A DNA stretch of 49,424 bases, taken from UBA4656 sp002405525 (lineage in GTDB: Bacteria; Pseudomonadota; Gammaproteobacteria; Xanthomonadales; Ahniellaceae). Below are positions 49,371-49,424 of this stretch, piece by piece. The translations under genes and the position numbers were made by a program. The stretch spans positions 1 through 49,424 of the forward strand of contig DAIMGT010000022.1 in NCBI GenBank assembly GCA_036723735.1, given 5' to 3'. The notes beneath the pieces were generated by a model. That model ran no database searches, had not been told where the DNA came from, and saw only the letters and a list, made by a program, of their open reading frames with translations. Numbering within the stretch: position 1 is the stretch's first letter; the number at the start of each line of letters is the position of its first letter.

Positions 49371-49424
49371 ATGTCGAAGGAAAAGTTCGAGCGCAAGAAG
49401 CCGCACGTGAACGTGGGCACGATT
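49371..49424 (+). CDS. tuf: Elongation factor Tu, 5' end only
   Basis: The first 18 codons (MSKEKFERKKPHVNVGTI) match the universal EF-Tu N-terminus, which continues into the GHVDHGK P-loop beyond the window edge. The ribosome binding site AGAAGGG lies 10-16 bases before ATG 49371. Cotranscription with the preceding tRNA genes matches the classical tRNA-tufB operon. Confidence 0.95.
   Translation, partial: MSKEKFERKKPHVNVGTI

Overview
The window is a 49.4-kb piece of a very GC-rich gammaproteobacterial chromosome. The gene order hemA-prfA, lolB-ispE-tRNA(Gln)-prs-rplY-pth-ychF and tRNA(Tyr)-tRNA(Gly)-tRNA(Thr)-tuf, together with a PxpBCA/DUF969/DUF979/Pcp operon and a GT41 glycosyltransferase next to prfA, points to the order Xanthomonadales (Lysobacter/Xanthomonas relatives). 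This placement is inferred from synteny and protein families; no 16S gene is present. Genes are tightly packed and many neighbours overlap by 4 bp (ATGA or GTGA).

1-8.0 kb: a frameshifted remnant of a REP-associated tyrosine transposase, a small secreted protein and an isoprenylcysteine-methyltransferase-like membrane enzyme. Then comes a six-gene 5-oxoproline operon: PxpB, PxpC and PxpA (5-oxoprolinase), the DUF969/DUF979 pair (likely transporter) and pyroglutamyl peptidase. It ends in a serine hydrolase gene with an in-frame TAG and an apparent ATG-to-ACG start mutation. 8.0-12.9 kb: a small membrane protein, an FMN-barrel protein divergent from a MocR-type PLP regulator (with an inverted repeat between them), a SufT-like protein, an FHA-domain membrane protein, and a promoter-to-terminator interval without a recognisable gene.

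13-23.1 kb: a short asparaginase-domain protein, an AidB-like acyl-CoA dehydrogenase, DUF2069 and WrbA, YihY, a TlpA-like thioredoxin, acylphosphatase, an 829-residue exported protein whose hydrolase-like N-terminus lacks the catalytic serine, and a LytS/LytTR two-component pair. 23.2-32 kb: a YceI / cytochrome b561 / YceI operon, a secreted subtilase and an RND efflux permease with its adaptor. The YceI and RND operons each carry upstream a gapless 60-bp repeat (50/60 identical) ending in the same 15-bp palindrome GACCTGTGGCAGGTC.

32-37.5 kb: YaeQ; a minus-strand cassette of an SPFH/SHOCT protein, a zinc-ribbon membrane protein and a small membrane protein, resembling the Bacillus YdjI/YdjG/YdjH set; a decayed partial copy of the RND adaptor gene; PPK2; and MoaB. 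37.5-49.4 kb: the conserved block GT41 O-GlcNAc-transferase-like protein, prfA and hemA on the minus strand, then a TPR lipoprotein, lolB, ispE, tRNA-Gln, prs, rplY, pth, ychF, three tRNAs and the first 18 codons of tuf on the plus strand.

A recurring signal is a -10-like hexamer ending 6-7 nt before the start codon of at least five genes, which predicts leaderless mRNAs. The candidates for least-described biology are the duplicated palindromic element, the adaptor-gene fragment, the SPFH cassette and the degenerate-hydrolase fusion protein.
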